From the NCBI GenBank assembly GCA_002423325.1, contig DIVQ01000107.1:5047-10460 (forward strand): a stretch of DNA of 5,414 nt. Direction: 5' to 3'. Shown piece after piece: positions 5,356-5,414 of the stretch (within the stretch, counting starts at the first letter, position 1; the number at the start of each line of letters is the position of its first letter). Origin of the DNA: Anaerolineales bacterium UBA6128. Its GTDB lineage: Bacteria; Chloroflexota; Anaerolineae; UBA1429. The notes beneath the pieces were generated by a model that worked only from the letters and a program-made list of their open reading frames with translations, made no database searches and was not told the DNA's origin. The position numbers and the translations under genes are program-made.

Positions 5356-5384
5356 AGTGTAGCACGGTAGGGGCGAACTGGCAA
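5356..5384 (-). promoter_or_regulatory. Sigma70-type promoter upstream of dnaX
   Basis: On the minus strand the -35 box TTGCCA (5384-5379) and the -10 box TACACT (5361-5356) are separated by exactly 17 bases; each differs from consensus at one or two positions. The predicted start near 5349 leaves about 34 bases before the dnaX ATG. The -10 box falls within the upstream extension of the dnaX open frame, supporting the internal ATG at 5315 as the true start. Bases 5385-5414 hold nothing recognisable. Confidence 0.7.
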
Positions 5385-5414
5385 CCGCGCGTTCCGACTT
5401 AGAATTCCTGTTAC

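Overview
The window holds two adjacent operons, both read from the minus strand, in GC-rich DNA (roughly 60-65% by eye). It looks like a bacterial chromosome. The gene content and protein styles (dnaX-ybaB-recR next to an ilvD-ilvB pair, an IlvD with VPGH instead of a first-site cysteine) fit a deep-branching Gram-positive-like or Chloroflexota-type bacterium, but the phylum is an inference of low certainty. No mobile element, tRNA, rRNA or CRISPR array was seen.

Reading in the direction of transcription (from high to low coordinates): a sigma70-type promoter (5356-5384) drives dnaX (clamp-loader tau subunit, 5315-3492), ybaB (YbaB/EbfC nucleoid-associated protein, 3502-3134) and recR (recombination mediator, 3134-2535). 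The three genes are tightly packed: dnaX and ybaB overlap by 11 bp, and ybaB and recR share a TGATG stop/start. This is the widely conserved replication/repair cassette.

About 14 bases after the recR stop a second, near-consensus promoter (TTGACA, 17 bp, TATTGT with an extended -10 TG) starts a leader of about 320 nt ahead of ilvD. This leader is the most interesting part of the window. It encodes a 29-residue peptide (2459-2370) in which 11 of 14 consecutive residues are Ile, Leu or Val. Downstream come a 6-bp hairpin at its stop codon, a perfect 13-bp hairpin followed by TTTTATT, and a long GC-rich hairpin followed by six T. This is the architecture of a classical ribosome-mediated transcription attenuator responding to branched-chain aminoacyl-tRNA, with two possible terminators in tandem.

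The controlled genes are ilvD (dihydroxy-acid dehydratase, 2165-483) and, 103 bp further, ilvB (acetolactate synthase large subunit, 379 to beyond base 1). Together they catalyse the first common and third steps of Ile/Val (and Leu precursor) synthesis. The gap between them carries a self-complementary element able to form two exclusive hairpin arrangements.
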